64,000 nucleotides of DNA. It comes from Reichenbachiella versicolor. Its GTDB lineage: Bacteria > Bacteroidota > Bacteroidia > Cytophagales > Cyclobacteriaceae. The DNA is taken from assembly GCF_003171675.1 (NCBI RefSeq), contig NZ_QFZQ01000002.1, positions 434,001 to 498,000 on the forward strand. Direction: 5' to 3'. The position numbers and the translations under genes are program-made. Below are positions 27,551-37,622 of the stretch, piece after piece. Numbering within the stretch: position 1 is the first letter of the stretch; each line of letters starts with the position of its first letter. The notes below the pieces were generated by a model. The model did not search any database. It saw only the letters and a program-made list of their open reading frames with translations, and was not told the origin of the DNA.

Positions 27551-29386
27551 TTACTTTTTCTTTTTCTTCTGCTGCTTTTTAGACTCCTCTGCGGCTTTCA
27601 TAGCTTCGTCTAACCTACGCTGGAAGCCTGATTTCTTCTTATTAGCGTTTTTCTTTCTATTCTCCTCCATCACCTTCTTGATTTTTTCTTCATCAATCAC
27701 TTTTCTAAAAAGCGACATCTGTCCAAAAGAAACAAGGTTAGAAATAAAGTAGTAAAAAGTAAGACCCGCTGAATAGCCATTCAATACGAATAAAAACATA
27801 ATTGGCATCATGTATTGCATCGTCTTCATTGGCCCTTGCATCTGAGTATTCATTTGACTATTAGACCATGTCAACGCAATTGTTGAACCTGTCATCAATA
27901 AACAAAATAAACTCACATGATCACCATAAAAAGGAATACTAAATGGTAAATCCAAAATGCTATCATAAGTGGACAAATCTTTCGCCCACAAAAAAGCTTG
28001 CTGTCTAAGCTCTATTGAATTTGGAAAGAAATTGAACATTGCTAATAAGAATGGAAACTGTAGTAACATCGGAACACAACCACTTAATGGGTTGATTCCT
28101 GCCTTACTATATAGTGCCATAGTCTCTTGCTGAACCTTTTGTTGATCATCTCCAATTCTTTCTTTGATAGCATCGATTTCAGGCTTTAGTACTTTCATCT
28201 TTGCCATTGACATATGTGATTTCCATGTCAATGGTGCCAATAATAATCTGATTATAAATACAAGAATTATAATAATCAGCCCATAATTAGATATATATTG
28301 ATCAAGAAAATTAAATATTGGAATAATCAAAAGCTTATTCACGAATCTAAATAGTCTCCATCCTAAATCAACATTCTCTTCATAACCTGGATAAACTTTC
28401 TTAGTGATTTGATAATTGTTTGGGCCAAAATAGTATTTCAAATCACCTTTACCAGTTTTCAAATCACCAATTGGCAATTCAAATTCAGCTTTGACTTTCT
28501 TTACATATGAAGTATCACTCTCTACTAGGCTTGTAGAGAATGAAGGGTTTTTAATACCATTTCCATAAATCAAACCTTTAGAGAAAAACTTTTGCTTAAA
28601 TGAGAACCAAGTCACAGATCCATCCACGCTTCCTTCCTCTGGCTTCTCAGAAAGACTCAAGTGATCAAATCCATTATCTACCATGTAGTAGTTAATGGTA
28701 GATTTTCTTCTGGAATCTTTAATATCAGACTCCACTTTTTCCAAGACATCATTCCAAACAAGCTTAGCATCTTGATTATCAATTATACCATCCATTCCTA
28801 CTAGATTGACTTCGTATAAAAGCTCATATCCAGTCCCTCCAAGTACATATTTCTGCTCAATATATCTACCAGTTTCTAATTCAATTTTGAAACTTACGGA
28901 TACGCTATCAGAGCCTGACACCACATTGTTCCCCGAAATGTTATTATCGAAGTACAACTCGGAAATATTGACCGATTTATAATTACTAGCTAAAACAAGG
29001 TCCAGTTTGCTACTCTCTGGAGTCAATAGTACCAGTGGGTTTTGGCTACTAGTTTTATACTTTTTTAAGGTTACTTTATTAACCACTGCTCCTTTACTAG
29101 AAAGCTCAACAATTATTGACTCATTTTCTAAAGTGACAATATTGTTTTCTCCCGTCGCAAAACCTGACAACAACCCATATCGTTCCTTGTTGATAGCACT
29201 AATAAGTGAATCATCTTGTACTGAATATGATGATGTATCTGTGGTAGAAGGTTTTGTAGAAGACCCAATTAGCTCAGCAGTAGAATCTTCTTGTGTTGGT
29301 TCTGGTGGTTCAGGTGCAAAAAACTGAAAATACACGGTCATAAGTATTAACATGACCACCAAACCAGCTATCTGATTTCTATCCAT
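27551..29386 (-). CDS. yidC: Membrane protein insertase YidC
   Basis: 611 aa. N-terminal helix (IAGLVVMLILMTVYFQFF), a large periplasmic beta-sandwich domain (about 55-350), then the conserved insertase core with five membrane segments, including LTWKSHMSMAKMKVLKPEI and GCVPMLLQFPFLLAMFNFFP. The C-terminal tail is highly basic and lysine-rich, which would contact the ribosome. It inserts proteins into the inner membrane with or without SecYEG. It follows pyrG after 18 bases, an operon. Confidence 0.97.
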   Translation of the reverse strand: MDRNQIAGLVVMLILMTVYFQFFAPEPPEPTQEDSTAELIGSSTKPSTTDTSSYSVQDDSLISAINKERYGLLSGFATGENNIVTLENESIIVELSSKGAVVNKVTLKKYKTSSQNPLVLLTPESSKLDLVLASNYKSVNISELYFDNNISGNNVVSGSDSVSVSFKIELETGRYIEQKYVLGGTGYELLYEVNLVGMDGIIDNQDAKLVWNDVLEKVESDIKDSRRKSTINYYMVDNGFDHLSLSEKPEEGSVDGSVTWFSFKQKFFSKGLIYGNGIKNPSFSTSLVESDTSYVKKVKAEFELPIGDLKTGKGDLKYYFGPNNYQITKKVYPGYEENVDLGWRLFRFVNKLLIIPIFNFLDQYISNYGLIIIILVFIIRLLLAPLTWKSHMSMAKMKVLKPEIDAIKERIGDDQQKVQQETMALYSKAGINPLSGCVPMLLQFPFLLAMFNFFPNSIELRQQAFLWAKDLSTYDSILDLPFSIPFYGDHVSLFCLLMTGSTIALTWSNSQMNTQMQGPMKTMQYMMPIMFLFVLNGYSAGLTFYYFISNLVSFGQMSLFRKVIDEEKIKKVMEENRKKNANKKKSGFQRRLDEAMKAAEESKKQQKKKKK

Positions 29387-29404
29387 TATAGTATTTAGTA
29401 AAAA

Positions 29405-31024
29405 TTATTTGGTTTCGTTTTTAAGATCTAGTGCTGCCTTGACAAACTTCACAAAAAGCGGGTGTGGGTTGAGCACTGTACTTTTTAATTCAGGGTGAAA
29501 TTGAGCCCCTACAAACCATCTATGGTCTTTAATTTCCACAATTTCTACTAATCCTGATTTTGGGTTGATTCCTGAAGCAATCATACCTGCATCTTCAAAA
29601 TCCCGAAGATATTTATTATTAAACTCATATCTATGTCTATGACGCTCCTGAATGTTGGTAGAACCATAAACATCATAAGCCTTAGTTCCTTCTTTGATCT
29701 CACAATCATATGAACCTAACCTCATGGTCCCTCCCATTTCGGTAATATTCTTTTGATCCTCCATCAAATCTATTATTGGATTAATCACTTTTTCATTCAT
29801 TTCTCTTGAATTTGCCCCATCTAGTTTCAATACATTTCTAGCAAATTCAATAGTGGCGCATTGCATTCCCAGACAAATCCCAAAGAAAGGTATGTTATTT
29901 TCTCTCACATACTTGATCGAGTTAATTTTACCTTCTAGGCCTCTTTCTCCAAATCCAGGAGCGACTAACACGCCTGACATATGTGCTAACTTCTCTCCAA
30001 CATTCTTTTCAGTTATCCCTTCAGAAGAAATCCAATATACTTTTACTTTTACTTGATTAGTAGCACCTGCATGCACAAAAGCTTCACTAATTGATTTATA
30101 AGCATCTTGTAATTCTACATATTTACCCACTACCGCAATTTTAACCTTGTCTCTGGGGTTCTTTAATTTGCTAAGAAAATCCGTCCATGGTCCTAGTCCA
30201 GCTGCTTTTTTATAAGAAAAATTAAGTTTTGACAAGACTACTTGATCTAACTTCTCTTCTCTCATTAATAGTGGCACGTCATATATAGTAGGCGCATCCA
30301 TTGCTTCTATTACGCAGTCTACTGGTACATTACAGAACAAAGCTACTTTTCTTCTTAAATCATCCGGAAGTTTATGTTCAGTTCTACACACCAAAATATC
30401 CGGTTGAATTCCAGCTTCTAACAACTGTTTTACGGAGTGTTGAGTAGGCTTAGTTTTCAATTCACCTGCTGCGTTCAAAAAAGGAATTAATGTCAAATGA
30501 ATACAAATAGCGTTCTCATGCCCAAGCTCAAACCTTGCTTGTCTTACTGCCTCTATGAACGGAAGAGATTCAATATCACCTACACATCCCCCTAGCTCAG
30601 TAATAACTACATCAAACTTATCCGTTTGACCTAATTTGTAAATAGAGTTTTTAATTTCATCTGTAATATGAGGAACTACCTGAACTGTTTTCCCTAAAAA
30701 CTCTCCTTCTCTTTCTTTTTTTATGACATTATAATAAATACGACCAGTTGTTACATTGTTGGCTTGAGAGGTTGGTACATTTAAAAAACGCTCATAATGT
30801 CCTAGGTCAAGATCAGTTTCTGCACCATCATCGGTTACATAGCATTCACCATGTTCATAAGGATTTAATGTACCTGGATCCACATTTATGTATGGATCAA
30901 ATTTTTGAATAGTTACAGAAAAACCTCTTGCTTGAAGAAGTTTTGCCAAAGATGCTGAAATGATTCCCTTTCCGAGAGATGAAGTTACCCCGCCCGTAAC
31001 GAAAATGTATTTAGTAGATGTCAT
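29405..31024 (-). CDS. pyrG: CTP synthase
   Basis: 539 aa, full length. N-terminal synthetase domain starts [18 protein letters not shown]-terminal class I glutaminase has the nucleophile elbow [11 protein letters not shown] and the His/Glu pair in AQFHPELKS. It makes CTP from UTP, ATP and glutamine. First gene of the pyrG-yidC operon, with a -7 box upstream. Confidence 0.98.
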   Translation of the reverse strand: MTSTKYIFVTGGVTSSLGKGIISASLAKLLQARGFSVTIQKFDPYINVDPGTLNPYEHGECYVTDDGAETDLDLGHYERFLNVPTSQANNVTTGRIYYNVIKKEREGEFLGKTVQVVPHITDEIKNSIYKLGQTDKFDVVITELGGCVGDIESLPFIEAVRQARFELGHENAICIHLTLIPFLNAAGELKTKPTQHSVKQLLEAGIQPDILVCRTEHKLPDDLRRKVALFCNVPVDCVIEAMDAPTIYDVPLLMREEKLDQVVLSKLNFSYKKAAGLGPWTDFLSKLKNPRDKVKIAVVGKYVELQDAYKSISEAFVHAGATNQVKVKVYWISSEGITEKNVGEKLAHMSGVLVAPGFGERGLEGKINSIKYVRENNIPFFGICLGMQCATIEFARNVLKLDGANSREMNEKVINPIIDLMEDQKNITEMGGTMRLGSYDCEIKEGTKAYDVYGSTNIQERHRHRYEFNNKYLRDFEDAGMIASGINPKSGLVEIVEIKDHRWFVGAQFHPELKSTVLNPHPLFVKFVKAALDLKNETK

Positions 31025-31056
31025 GTAGATGTGTTTCTATCTCTTGTTACGGGGTG

Positions 31057-31064
31057 CAAAGTTA
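31057..31064 (-). promoter_or_regulatory. -7 promoter box for pyrG
   Basis: On the minus strand this reads TAACTTTG, a perfect TAnnTTTG match, 32 bases before the pyrG ATG. No clear -33 box was found. Confidence 0.55.
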
Positions 31065-31294
31065 TGCGAATCCGTCTCATTTATGCACGTGAATTTAGGT
31101 TTATTTAAAACGGATCTTTTAATCCTCTGATTGGCAGCCACTAGGACTTTATTCTTCATGGCAGAATATCACACTATTGTCACCAATTGTTTAATAAACT
31201 CTACAACTGATCTACAGATTTTTTAAATTCTATCATTGATGTTTAAACCTTCTACATTAAATAATGTCTATAGATCAAACATTCCACTTTTGTT

Positions 31295-31837
31295 TTGACT
31301 GATAAAGATATAATTGACAAGATTAGAAATTCTGACAGCCTTAATATGGGCTTCAATATGCTCGTTCGCAAATATCAGGAGCGCATATATTGGCATGTTC
31401 GTAAAATGGTTATCGACCATGATGATGCAGATGACATAGTTCAAGAGGTCTTTGTGAAAGTTTGGAAAAACATTGGAAAATTCCGTGAGGATTCAAGTTT
31501 ATTCACTTGGGTGTATAGAATAGCGACGAATGAATGTCTTAATTTCTTAAAAAAGAAAAGGAATAAATTCTTCTTACCTATTCATAATCTAGGAGAAGAA
31601 TTAATCGGAAAGATCAACGAAAGTTCTAATATTTCTGGAGATGACATTCAACTTAAACTACAAAAAGCCCTAGTTAAACTCCCAGACAAACAACGTCTGG
31701 TATTTAATATGAAATACTTTGAGGAGATGAAGTTTGAACAGATTTCAAAGATCACTGGAACGACAGTAGGTGCACTAAAGGCGAGTTACCATCTAGCGGT
31801 TAAAAAAATAGAAGAAAAAATTAAGGCAGAAGATTAA
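31295..31837 (+). CDS. ECF-type sigma-70 factor (TTG start)
   Basis: 180 aa. Region 2 (NMLVRKYQERIYWHVRKMV, DADDIVQEVFVKVWKNI, TWVYRIATNECLNFL) and region 4 (LPDKQRLVFNMKYFEEMKFEQI, GTTVGALKASYHLAVKKIEE) are clear. The start is TTG at 31295: no ATG lies between it and the upstream in-frame stop at 31271, and the next ATG (residue 18) would cut into region 2. It heads a three-gene run with a membrane protein and a Spy-like protein, so it probably controls an envelope stress response. Confidence 0.9.
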   Translation: MTDKDIIDKIRNSDSLNMGFNMLVRKYQERIYWHVRKMVIDHDDADDIVQEVFVKVWKNIGKFREDSSLFTWVYRIATNECLNFLKKKRNKFFLPIHNLGEELIGKINESSNISGDDIQLKLQKALVKLPDKQRLVFNMKYFEEMKFEQISKITGTTVGALKASYHLAVKKIEEKIKAED

Positions 31838-31873
31838 ACCTTATCAGGTCATAATTGTCAATAAATAAAACAA

Positions 31874-32317
31874 ATGAAAAAGGAGAAGATAGATATTGAT
31901 AAGTTGGAAAAGGTAAATATCTTCAAAGTACCCGAAAAATACTTTGAAGATTTAACACTTCGTATCCAAACCAAGGTAATCCAAGAAAAAGCGTCATCAA
32001 CGTATTGGTATAAAACATCAAAAGCCTATTGGACACTTTGTACCTCCATGTTTGTCTTAATCATTGGATTCATTTGGCGATGGCCTATTCAAGAAGTTAA
32101 AATAGAGAATGATCCTTTAACTCAATTCACCACTGAAGAGATAATCGATTATCTAGCTTATGAAAATGTAAGCTTGTTTGAAATAGTGGACAATATGGAT
32201 ATCAATGTCATAATTTCTGAACTGGATAATGACTACGTAGATATCACTGATGGCATCACAGATGACGAATTAGAAGGATTGTATAGTGAATATGATTTAG
32301 AAGTTGAATTACTATAA
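31874..32317 (+). CDS. Membrane protein, candidate anti-sigma factor
   Basis: 147 aa. About 50 cytoplasmic residues (starting KKEKIDIDKLEKVNIFKVPEKYF would exceed a motif, so note only VPEKYFEDL), one membrane helix at about 54-71 (LCTSMFVLIIGFIWRWP), then an acidic periplasmic tail rich in Asp and Glu. It follows the sigma factor by 36 bases. The position and single-pass topology fit an anti-sigma factor, but there is no zinc-binding ZAS motif, so the role is inference. Confidence 0.7.
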   Translation: MKKEKIDIDKLEKVNIFKVPEKYFEDLTLRIQTKVIQEKASSTYWYKTSKAYWTLCTSMFVLIIGFIWRWPIQEVKIENDPLTQFTTEEIIDYLAYENVSLFEIVDNMDINVIISELDNDYVDITDGITDDELEGLYSEYDLEVELL

Positions 32318-32335
32318 TTTTCAAAGTAGAGTATT

Positions 32336-32857
32336 ATGAAATCAAATCTTACAAATAGTATAATGATAATAGTCTTGCTAATATCTACTTCAGCATTTGC
32401 TAAGGCGCAGCGAGGCCCAAGCCCAGAAGCTAGAAAGAAATTGGAAGCTGCCAAAATTGGATTAATAAGCGAACGCCTTATGTTAACTCCTGAACAAGCT
32501 CAAAAATTTTGGCCCATCTACAATGAATATAGCCAGAAGAGAAGAGCGAACCACGAGGCTTTTAGAAAAAAAAGAAGAGAGTACAATCCAGAAACGGCAT
32601 CAGATAGTGAAACAAAGGATTTATTGACACTAGGTAGAGAAACTAAAAAAAGGGAATTTGATCTTGACAAAGAATACTCTGAAAGAATGCTATCGGTAAT
32701 TGACAGCAAGCAACTTTTATCATTACATCAAGCGGAAAGAGATTTTAAAGAAAAACTCCTAAGACACCTTGAACAAAGACGCAAAGGTAGACAGGGAAAT
32801 AAACCTAATGAAGATAAACAGAAATTACATCATCAGGATCAAAAGAGCCTTAGATAG
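32336..32857 (+). CDS. Spy/CpxP-like periplasmic LTxxQ protein
   Basis: 173 aa with a signal peptide (cleavage near AFAKAQ). Helical and very basic; MLTPEQAQKFWPIYNEYSQ is an LTxxQ-like motif and LLSLHQAERDFKEKLL a second. Spy/CpxP-type proteins act as periplasmic chaperones or stress sensors. It follows the candidate anti-sigma gene by 18 bases and may feed back on the sigma factor. The C-terminus is unusually charged (KGRQGNKPNEDKQ). Confidence 0.8.
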   Translation: MKSNLTNSIMIIVLLISTSAFAKAQRGPSPEARKKLEAAKIGLISERLMLTPEQAQKFWPIYNEYSQKRRANHEAFRKKRREYNPETASDSETKDLLTLGRETKKREFDLDKEYSERMLSVIDSKQLLSLHQAERDFKEKLLRHLEQRRKGRQGNKPNEDKQKLHHQDQKSLR

Positions 32858-32972
32858 AAAAGAAATCAGAAAAAACAACCTCAAGAAAACCAATAAAGAA
32901 TTATGAATTAATTCGACAATCTGGATTCGTCTAGATCTATTTCAATGGAAACAACAAAAAGCTTCCAACCAA

Positions 32973-35642
32973 CTATTGCCCTATCAAAATAAAGGCAGCC
33001 CAATAATATGGATCACTAAACTCCTCAGAGTTAATCATAGCCAGTTTAGCTGATCTTAAATCTCGTGAATACCCCTTGCTTGTTGAGTGATATAGGTGAT
33101 TTTTATAAAAGTTTATCATCAGTTTAGAGGTGGATTGATCAGAAACTGTCCATAAACTCACTACAATATTATTGGCACCAGCATACATTAATGCTCTACT
33201 TAACCCTACTACTCCTTCTCCTTTTACTACTTTACCCAACCCTGTTTCACACGCTGAAAGTGTTACCAAATCGGCATTCATATTTAGTGAATAAATTTCC
33301 CCCTCATATAGATTGCCGTCCTCTTCATCAGCAGGAGTTAAAAAGACTCGTGATAATTCTGGCACTTCTGAATTCACAATACCATGAGTGGCTAAATGAA
33401 TACAAGAGTAGCTATTCAAATCTTTTGACTTCAAAACCGACTCTGTTGCTTGACTTCCAATACCAACTTTACACTGATATCCGTCTCCACCGAATAAATA
33501 TTTAATCTCTCTAATTTCTTCTTGAGAGGCTTTTAAAGATGACAGTCTAATATCATTTTTATCAAAATCAATAGGGGCTAACAATAAAGCACTCTTTGCT
33601 AAAACAGGATCCTTTTTAACCATCTTTTGATAAAGCATCTTAGCAGAGTATTCATATGAAAGTGAATACTCTTCAATGAGATATTGACCATCCTTATTTT
33701 TCAATACTTCAAATGGAATTGTCCCTAGAACTCCATCTGGGATTAATACTACATTTTTTACCTGCTTTGGTAATGAAGGAATCAATAAATTGTAAAGCTC
33801 CTTGGATATCTTATCAAAGGAACCATTATCCTGATATCGAATTGTATTTCTGAGAGCTTTTATTTTTTTTGAAAAACCTTTATCTAGTTTGCTTTCTACT
33901 ACATCTATAGACTTTGAAGTCAAGGACATCACAAAGAACCTATCCTCTCCGGTAAAATACGAAACGACTGCCTGATCATCAGAAATATTGGATTGCAACT
34001 GTGAAATTTTTAACGGCGCATGATCATATTTTAATTGGAAATACTCTGGATAATCAGATTCCAATTCTTTAGCAAAGAGTCTCAAAGCGGACTGGTATTC
34101 AAACAAGTCCGTTTCCAATTTTTTTAAACGATCAAGGTCATTCTCATGTGCTATTAGTAACTCTTTATAGGCAATTTCCTTCTTCAAACTATCTTCAAAA
34201 TCAATTTTACTTTTTGGTATTCTTCCAAACTCTTTGGCATTACTCTCTTGGATAGCTTCTTGAAGAACACCAGCTTTACTTCGTTCAGCAAATTCAAAAA
34301 CCTTTTCTAAATAAGGTTTAGGAAAAACAGAATATTTACTGAGGTAGAGTGCAGACTCCATCGCAGATAAATATATTTCATACGACTCCTTAGATAGTTT
34401 AAGCTTATCCTGTTCAGATTCTCTAATACCTCTCAAATCTGTGATCAACTCATCACATAATGCATATACCTCAAGAGCACTTTCTATATCTCTTTTTTTC
34501 AAGGATTTATTAAAATGATAGGCTTCTAAGGCTCCTGCTTTGGCATGTAATGAATAAAGAAGAATATCGGGATTAAAATAGTTCTCTAATTTGGGAAGGT
34601 CATAAATATTTGAACTACTCTGCCCTATTAGGTTTGAATAAATTGCTGAATGATAATTTTCAATTGAAGATAAAAAGTCTCCTCTATTGAAGTATATCTC
34701 TGCGATTTGATAATACACGTTAGAAATCTCTGGATGCTTTTCTCCATAAAGAGAATGATAAATCGTTAACGCTTCTTGTAATAAGATTAATGCTTGATCA
34801 TGTTCTCCTAATTTCACTAGAAGTCTAGCTCTATTACTTTTTGCGAAAGCTACGTTTGGGTGATCACCTTGATACTGCTGTCTCCAGATTTGATCTACTA
34901 GATCCATATAGGTAATGGCCTGTTGATAGTTACTCATACCTGCACTAGCAAACGCCAAATTGGTGTAGAGGTAAGCTTTTTTTGGATCTGATGAGTCTAG
35001 AGTTTCTTTATAAATAGCTAAAGCTTTTTCAAAATATTCAACACTCCTTGTTGGTTCTGTTTCCAGTAACAATAGACCGATATTCAAATATGAGTCACCC
35101 TGAAGCACATAATTCCCCTCTTCATTATTGTTTTGTCTTATTAATAAGGATTTTTCGTGATACCCCTGTGCTACTTCCAAGTTTCCATTATTCCAATAAG
35201 CTATCCCTAAATTTTCATAACACTCAGCAGCATCTAATGAATTAGAAGGCAATAACTTTAAAGCTTTAGTAAAGTTTTCAATCGATTCTTTATTTAACCC
35301 TAAATTCAGCTTTGATTCGCCTATTAACATCAATGACTGTCCCAAATAGTCTTGACTAAGCTCATTATTGTCTACAAAAGATTTGGTTTCTTGTGCAAGA
35401 GACAAAGCCCCCCTCAAGTCTCCGGTTTTAAGAAGACACCGTACCATCATGAAATGACAATCGGCATAATAATTAAATTGACGACTCTCAAAATACTGAT
35501 CAGATAATAATTGATATGATTGATAAGCTTCTTGATAGCGAGATTCTTTAAATTTTTGATCAGCACTATTATGCCCAGAATCCTGTGCAAAGACTGTGGC
35601 AAAGCAAAATATTAACACCAATAAATTAAACCCGTATTTCAT
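32973..35642 (-). CDS. Exported TPR-CHAT protease
   Basis: 889 aa. Signal peptide (YGFNLLVLIFCFATVFAQ), about ten TPR repeats up to residue 340, a helical linker to about 600, then a C-terminal CHAT domain (caspase-like cysteine protease, clan CD) with His753 in LATHG and Cys798 in LSACETG, 45 residues apart as expected for an active dyad. CHAT proteases cleave partner proteins; TPRs provide recognition. Its start codon follows the stop of the beta-barrel gene directly (TAG-ATG), so the two are coupled. The signal peptide puts the protease in the periplasm or beyond. Target unknown. Confidence 0.92.
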   Translation of the reverse strand: MKYGFNLLVLIFCFATVFAQDSGHNSADQKFKESRYQEAYQSYQLLSDQYFESRQFNYYADCHFMMVRCLLKTGDLRGALSLAQETKSFVDNNELSQDYLGQSLMLIGESKLNLGLNKESIENFTKALKLLPSNSLDAAECYENLGIAYWNNGNLEVAQGYHEKSLLIRQNNNEEGNYVLQGDSYLNIGLLLLETEPTRSVEYFEKALAIYKETLDSSDPKKAYLYTNLAFASAGMSNYQQAITYMDLVDQIWRQQYQGDHPNVAFAKSNRARLLVKLGEHDQALILLQEALTIYHSLYGEKHPEISNVYYQIAEIYFNRGDFLSSIENYHSAIYSNLIGQSSSNIYDLPKLENYFNPDILLYSLHAKAGALEAYHFNKSLKKRDIESALEVYALCDELITDLRGIRESEQDKLKLSKESYEIYLSAMESALYLSKYSVFPKPYLEKVFEFAERSKAGVLQEAIQESNAKEFGRIPKSKIDFEDSLKKEIAYKELLIAHENDLDRLKKLETDLFEYQSALRLFAKELESDYPEYFQLKYDHAPLKISQLQSNISDDQAVVSYFTGEDRFFVMSLTSKSIDVVESKLDKGFSKKIKALRNTIRYQDNGSFDKISKELYNLLIPSLPKQVKNVVLIPDGVLGTIPFEVLKNKDGQYLIEEYSLSYEYSAKMLYQKMVKKDPVLAKSALLLAPIDFDKNDIRLSSLKASQEEIREIKYLFGGDGYQCKVGIGSQATESVLKSKDLNSYSCIHLATHGIVNSEVPELSRVFLTPADEEDGNLYEGEIYSLNMNADLVTLSACETGLGKVVKGEGVVGLSRALMYAGANNIVVSLWTVSDQSTSKLMINFYKNHLYHSTSKGYSRDLRSAKLAMINSEEFSDPYYWAAFILIGQ

Positions 35643-36647
35643 CTAAAACCTCAATACATAGCTAAGACTAGAAACAAATTCTCTTGTTAACCCATCTGGG
35701 TTAACTCTACGTTGAGCTAGCTTTTTGCCCAAAATTAACTTCATACTGCTATTGACATTGAAATGATAAGCACACCCTCCTAATACTGAAAGAGCTAGTC
35801 CTGTGGTTCCATCCTCTTTTATTCGAATATCATTATTAAAATCATATCGTTCATCTTTTGTAATTCGATAGATAGGCAGCAGTCCCACATTAAAACTATA
35901 ATTGACAAATCGAAAGTTTCTTTCTATACGTAACATCACATCTGTACCACGTTTCAAATTATTAGCTAAATCATAAGACCCAACATAACCAGAAGATTCA
36001 CCATTTTGATAGTTAGCCCTCCATGAACCCGATACATTTTCATTCCCCCATCTAAAATCGTTTTCATTTTCAGTTAGTGCCATCTGAATACCTGTAGCTA
36101 ATAACCATTTACTGGTGATCCAAGAGCCTCCAAAAATAAGATCATAAGATCCCAAACTTGTTTGATAATACATTGGTAAGTCATTCTCTACCCCCCAAGA
36201 ATCTGGATCAGATTGAGAAGAATTATTAGTAGGAATCTTAGTCCCAAGTGTAGCACTAATATTCCCTCCTAAAAATTCACCTATCCCATAAGTGATTCCG
36301 AATGAGAGATCACCTACACTACGAGCCTCTCCCAAACTTCCATCAGCCATTTGATATGGAACTTTTGCCTGAAAAAATAATGAGTTAGTAATTGAAATTG
36401 TTGCATCTAAGGTCAAAACATAAATTATAGGTGTAAGTGTAGTAGTTCCTCGATACGCATTTACTTCTATGGACTGTAACTTAAGATTGACTTTTTCACT
36501 ATAGTCTTGATCTGGCTTCATAGCACCCATGGTACAGAATCCAGCATCACTGCACCCTTGAGAAAAAACACTTGATGAATAAAGGAGAAAAAATATGGCA
36601 GGTATTAATAGTTTCAAAATTCTGATAAAATTTATAAAATTAGACAA
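35643..36647 (-). CDS. Predicted outer-membrane beta-barrel protein
   Basis: 334 aa with a signal peptide ending SSSVFSQG. After cleavage, a Cys-containing start (GCSDAGFCTMGAMKPDQ) is followed by alternating amphipathic strands rich in Gly, Tyr and Trp, ending in phenylalanine (SSLSYVLRF), the usual last residue of an outer-membrane barrel. I do not recognise a specific family. It lies between a lipoprotein gene (3-base gap) and the CHAT protease gene (0-base gap). Confidence 0.8.
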   Translation of the reverse strand: MSNFINFIRILKLLIPAIFFLLYSSSVFSQGCSDAGFCTMGAMKPDQDYSEKVNLKLQSIEVNAYRGTTTLTPIIYVLTLDATISITNSLFFQAKVPYQMADGSLGEARSVGDLSFGITYGIGEFLGGNISATLGTKIPTNNSSQSDPDSWGVENDLPMYYQTSLGSYDLIFGGSWITSKWLLATGIQMALTENENDFRWGNENVSGSWRANYQNGESSGYVGSYDLANNLKRGTDVMLRIERNFRFVNYSFNVGLLPIYRITKDERYDFNNDIRIKEDGTTGLALSVLGGCAYHFNVNSSMKLILGKKLAQRRVNPDGLTREFVSSLSYVLRF

Positions 36648-36650
36648 ATC

Positions 36651-36968
36651 CTAGTTGCCTGAGTTTAATCTCAAAGCATCCATTTCTTCATCCGAAATCG
36701 CTCGCATTCGTTTTTCATGAACCGTACCTTGCTTTCTACTTTTATATTTTCTTACAAAATATTTTCTTTTAGATACCCGACCTCTTACGATACACTCTAC
36801 TTCCTTACCGGTACTTTGTTCAAAAACCCAAACATGCTGATGCGTGAAAAAAACTGGATATTTTCTATCATGACGAGGATACGATCGTTCCTTGTATTTG
36901 GCACGATATGATGTCTGACAAGACGCCATCATAACAACAATAAATACCCATAAAACAATTCTCGACAT
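36651..36968 (-). CDS. Small lipoprotein, paralogue of the next upstream gene
   Basis: 105 aa with a lipoprotein signal (VFIVVMMASC, modified Cys17). The mature part is basic, with a beta-rich core VECIVRGRVSKRKYFVRKY and QGTVHEKRMRAIS. The same core occurs in the 96-aa protein at 37187-37477 (about half the residues identical over 47), so the genes are paralogues. Possibly a small SH3-like barrel; no family recognised. First gene of the run with the barrel and CHAT genes. Confidence 0.75.
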   Translation of the reverse strand: MSRIVLWVFIVVMMASCQTSYRAKYKERSYPRHDRKYPVFFTHQHVWVFEQSTGKEVECIVRGRVSKRKYFVRKYKSRKQGTVHEKRMRAISDEEMDALRLNSGN

Positions 36969-37142
36969 ACGAATGCAACAATATCAGAAGATGACAAAGA
37001 TATATTTTCTTTATCCAACCTTCGCTAGGTTTTCAAAGATCAATAATTCTAATTTAATGTTTTTACTTAACTCATTACATAAATCGAATCCGAAGTAGTT
37101 ATGAAGAAGTTAATAGAACTTAAGATTTTAAAGTAAAACAAA

Positions 37143-37171
37143 TCAGAGCATCAAATATAAGAATGCTCTGA
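37143..37171 (-). terminator. Terminator after the small exported paralogue
   Basis: TCAGAGCAT and ATGCTCTGA form a 9-bp stem, followed on the minus strand by TTTGTTTTACTTT. It separates the paralogue gene from the lipoprotein operon. Confidence 0.75.
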
Positions 37172-37186
37172 TAAATTCATTTATTC

Positions 37187-37477
37187 TTACTTTTTCGACT
37201 CTTCAGTCTTAGGTATAGTACCCTCTAAAGATTTAATAAACTTCTCGTGAACTTTGCCTTGTTTATTGCTCCCTACTTGACGAACATAATATTTCTTCTT
37301 AGAAACATGACCATGGATAATGGCTTCCACTTGTTTGCCATCTGGCATAGTCACTAATACATGCTCGTTTATTTTAAATGCATGTCCTGATTCTTGACTA
37401 TTGTTCTTTTTTTGAGCTAAAACTACTCCAACTGCTAAACATACCATCATTAAGGTAATGGCTATTTTTCTTTTCAT
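37187..37477 (-). CDS. Small exported protein, soluble paralogue of the lipoprotein
   Basis: 96 aa with a Sec signal (ITLMMVCLAVGVVLAQ). Core VEAIIHGHVSKKKYYVRQV and KQGKVHEKFIKSLE match the lipoprotein at 36651-36968. This copy has no lipobox, so it would be soluble in the periplasm while the paralogue is anchored. Function unknown. Confidence 0.72.
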   Translation of the reverse strand: MKRKIAITLMMVCLAVGVVLAQKKNNSQESGHAFKINEHVLVTMPDGKQVEAIIHGHVSKKKYYVRQVGSNKQGKVHEKFIKSLEGTIPKTEESKK

Positions 37478-37622
37478 AAAACTGGTATTAAAGATATATG
37501 TTAACTATTCTGCTAAGATAGTTTCAACTAAAATGCTATACCAACAATCAGATTAGTAGCTATTAATTTATTTAATATCCAACAGGTAAAAACGAAAACG
37601 ATTGAATAGGTAACTTGCACAA

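Noticed and set aside
33191-33505. Leucine-rich frame on the plus strand inside the CHAT gene
   Set aside because: Shadow of the minus-strand coding sequence; no supporting signals.
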